DNA of 6,665 nucleotides from NCBI GenBank assembly GCA_900772835.1, contig CAAGSA010000023.1:1-6665 (forward strand), read 5' to 3'. Source of the stretch: an uncultured Prevotella sp. (GTDB lineage: Bacteria > Bacteroidota > Bacteroidia > Bacteroidales > Bacteroidaceae). Shown piece after piece: positions 5,482 to 6,665 of this stretch. The notes beneath the pieces are model-generated. The model was not told the origin of the DNA, ran no database searches, and saw only the letters and a list, made by a program, of their open reading frames with translations. Numbering within the stretch: position 1 is the first letter of the stretch; each line of letters starts with the position of its first letter. Both the position numbers and the translations under genes were made by a program.

Positions 5482-5523
5482 TTATCTCTTTTCCTCACTA
5501 AACGCCTTTATCTCGTCAGCAAG
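5482..5523 (-). pseudogene. Nuclease C-terminal tail remnant, second copy
   Basis: On the - strand this reads LADEIKAFSEEKR and then TAA. It closely resembles LADETKAFSEGKENKEIL, the end of the tail upstream of dinD. A stop lies two codons before the matching part (TGA at 5527-5529), so it cannot be a gene alone. It begins 9 bases after the dinD stop. It is the coding content of the 31-bp direct repeat and looks like a duplicated 3' end of a nuclease gene. Confidence 0.55.
5493..5523. repeat. 31-bp direct repeat flanking dinD, copy A (dinD 3' side)
   Basis: This block matches 6430-6460 at 30 of 31 bases, the difference being A versus G after CGCCTTT. Weaker similarity continues to the left. 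The copies lie 937 bases apart and enclose dinD precisely. They encode the same C-terminal residues of the broken nuclease on the - strand. Such flanks could come from recombination or from insertion at a gene's 3' end. Confidence 0.9.
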
Positions 5524-5532
5524 TATTCATTA

Positions 5533-6402
5533 TTATTCAACCTTCTTTGGCAATTTGCTTGAAGTCTTTTCTATTTTCTTCTCGTTGCTTGCCACTCTGC
5601 GTTCCACTTTCTTTATGTCCTCAGCAGGAGGAAGGTTTTCGGGTTTTATACCTCGTTGCCCCAGCATCTGCCTTACGCTTACATTGTTCTGAATGTGTTC
5701 GGCAGTAATGCTCGGTTCACCATAAAGGTCTTTCTGCTCCACATTGTAATTTGTCATTTCTGTTGCGAGGTTCTTTGCAGCAATGGTCAGCGTAGGAAGG
5801 AAATCCGCCAACGGGCGTGTTGACTTGATGCCGAGGCGAAGTTTCATGTCTTCGGTGGTATGTCCGCCAAACAAAGCCGTGTCACCTTTTGAACGTATAC
5901 GACCAAATCCACGGTCATCAACACCACGCTCATAAATATTGCGAGACAATTGTTTTTCTGAAGCACGCAACCGATCGCGTGTTTCCAGACGTGAAACTTG
6001 CTGCAAATGCTCAGCTATAAGTTCAGCTCGCCTTGTCTGTAATGCAAAATAACCTTGTGCAAAGGCTATTTCTTCTTTCTTTGGATCACCGTTCTGAGCT
6101 ATGAGATAACAGGCAAAACGAGTAAGCATATAGTCCTTGACTTCACGCTTAGCACCTTTTGCTAAGCTTATCATTTTCGTGACCTCACGAAAATGATCAT
6201 CCACGTTGATATTCTGTGACTTACATGATTCGGCTGCTCTGCCTATAGCTATTGTAAAATTCTCCCAACGTGCATAGCCAAGAACCGGCTGAAGCTCGCG
6301 TGCAAACCAAACTTCAACCTTTTCTTTGCCATTATCGCTCTCAATGTAATGCGTTATATCATTGAAAGCTGATGTATGCTGATTTATTCTTTGAATATCC
6401 AT
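5533..6402 (-). CDS. dinD: DinD-family protein (BRO-N domain, DNA damage-inducible D)
   Basis: The 289-aa protein resembles E. coli DinD (274 aa), an SOS-regulated protein reported to inhibit RecA filament activities. The BRO-N-like half shows WFARELQPVLGY (32-43), ENFTIAIGRA (47-56), INVDDHFREV (65-74), AKREVKDYMLTRFACYL (84-100), AQNGDP (102-107) and YFALQTRRAEL near 117-127. The C-terminal half has the KGDTALFGG-type segment, TRPLADFLPTL and a Lys/Glu-rich, probably coiled, end. The ATG at 6402 was chosen because it follows the preceding stop (TAA 6404-6406) after one base, as in a coupled pair, and because the 19 codons further upstream overlap the nuclease tail in another frame and lack family similarity. 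DinD genes often accompany DUF1016 nucleases and restriction-modification loci. The gene is more AT-rich than galE and the primase/helicase gene, and lies between two sets of direct repeats, which suggests acquisition or rearrangement. Its present promoter is probably the repeat copy at 6538-6568. Confidence 0.92.
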   Translation of the reverse strand: MDIQRINQHTSAFNDITHYIESDNGKEKVEVWFARELQPVLGYARWENFTIAIGRAAESCKSQNINVDDHFREVTKMISLAKGAKREVKDYMLTRFACYLIAQNGDPKKEEIAFAQGYFALQTRRAELIAEHLQQVSRLETRDRLRASEKQLSRNIYERGVDDRGFGRIRSKGDTALFGGHTTEDMKLRLGIKSTRPLADFLPTLTIAAKNLATEMTNYNVEQKDLYGEPSITAEHIQNNVSVRQMLGQRGIKPENLPPAEDIKKVERRVASNEKKIEKTSSKLPKKVE

Positions 6403-6403
6403 G

Positions 6404-6529
6404 TTATAATATTTCTTTATTTTCTTTCCCCTCACTAAACGCCTTTGTCTCGTCAGCAAGGACTTTCTGTAATTTCTTTTTTGGTACTATCAACTGATAG
6501 TCCGCCATTCCGATAGGCTTTCCCATATC
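6404..6529 (-). pseudogene. YhcG/DUF1016-type nuclease, C-terminal tail remnant upstream of dinD
   Basis: On the - strand the frame reads MGKPIGMADYQLIVPKKKLQ (ATG at 6524-6526) and ends 20 residues later with TAA one base before dinD. KPIG(V/M)(A/S)(D/E)YQL is a familiar near-terminal motif of DUF1016 PDDEXK nucleases, so this is the last 40 codons of such a gene with the catalytic core lost. The sequence upstream is the 103-bp repeat, which joins 4 bases before this ATG. The promoter in the repeat would start transcripts about 6 bases before the ATG, so a 40-aa peptide might still be made. The tight coupling with dinD suggests an ancestral nuclease-dinD operon. Confidence 0.6.
6430..6460. 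repeat. 31-bp direct repeat flanking dinD, copy B (dinD 5' side)
   Basis: This is the partner of 5493-5523. It lies within the C-terminal tail of the nuclease remnant, 28 bases upstream of the dinD start codon. See the copy A entry for the comparison. Confidence 0.9.
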
Positions 6530-6632
6530 TTCACATGCAAACTTACAATTATTTTCCAACACTGCAAAAAAAATCCTCCCAAACATTCCATTTTATATCC
6601 AAATCGGCAATCAGGGCTTGCTGTTGGAGGCA
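6530..6632. repeat. 103-bp direct repeat, copy 2 (upstream of dinD)
   Basis: This is the partner of 5061-5163. After it come 15 extra bases (6633-6647) absent from copy 1, and then the shared GTTGCACAATTTG (6648-6660). Homology may continue beyond the window. Copy 2 joins the nuclease tail exactly where similarity to copy 1 ends. Confidence 0.97.
6538..6568 (-). promoter_or_regulatory. Consensus Bacteroidales promoter, second copy, upstream of the nuclease tail and dinD
   Basis: TTTG (6565-6568), 19 bases, then TAAGTTTG (6538-6545) on the - strand are identical to the galE promoter in the first repeat copy. The start would be near 6532, about 130 bases before the dinD ATG. dinD may thus be expressed constitutively, like galE, rather than by its ancestral damage control. 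Confidence 0.8.
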
Positions 6633-6665
6633 TATGAGAAAACTCAAGTTGCACAATTTGACGAA

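Noticed and set aside
6403..6459. 19-codon N-terminal extension of DinD
   Set aside because: It overlaps the nuclease tail in another frame, has no family match, and the ATG at 6402 is coupled to the preceding stop.
6404..6586. 60-aa gene starting at the ATG at 6586 on the - strand
   Set aside because: The first 20 residues are translated from the promoter-bearing repeat, upstream of the likely transcription start; only the part from about 6529 resembles a protein family.

Overview
The window looks like a chromosomal accessory region of a Bacteroidales bacterium (Bacteroides/Prevotella-like). Four things point there: promoter -7 boxes of the TAnnTTTG type, weak Shine-Dalgarno signals, the gene order VapE-type primase/helicase, DUF4248, HU-like protein and 'smalltalk' micro-protein, and a GalE of Bacteroidales type. 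The species cannot be fixed from the sequence alone.

Region 1 (1-about 230) holds the 3' end of an IS30-family transposase, then an AT-rich spacer, a 22-bp palindrome and a -7 box leading into the first module. Region 2 (248-3945, + strand) is a compact module. It contains a 702-aa primase-helicase-like protein (BT4734/VirE_N plus VapE ATPase), a 324-bp intergenic segment rich in repeats and hairpins, a 69-aa DUF4248 protein, a 142-aa HU-like DNA-binding protein with its own promoter and structured leader, and a 31-aa smalltalk protein. It ends at a strong bidirectional terminator. The N-acetylmuramoyl-L-alanine amidase that often follows these genes in Bacteroides is not present. Together the parts resemble a replication-type module (primase, helicase, nucleoid-type protein, paired inverted iterons), but the biological role of the locus is not known.

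Region 3 (3963-about 5100, - strand) is galE, a full-length UDP-glucose 4-epimerase. It converges on the smalltalk gene and is driven by a consensus Bacteroidales promoter. It has Cys at the position of E. coli Tyr299, which predicts activity on N-acetylated sugars too.

Region 4 (about 5061-6660) is a more AT-rich, rearranged segment. A near-identical 103-bp direct repeat carrying the galE promoter bounds it on both sides. Between the copies lie dinD (- strand), flanked by a second, 31-bp direct repeat, and three scraps of what appears to be a YhcG/DUF1016-type PDDEXK nuclease. One scrap, from the N-terminal domain, is on the + strand; two C-terminal tails are on the - strand, one on each side of dinD. 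The layout looks like the scar of insertion, duplication and inversion upstream of galE, and it leaves dinD behind a copy of the galE promoter.
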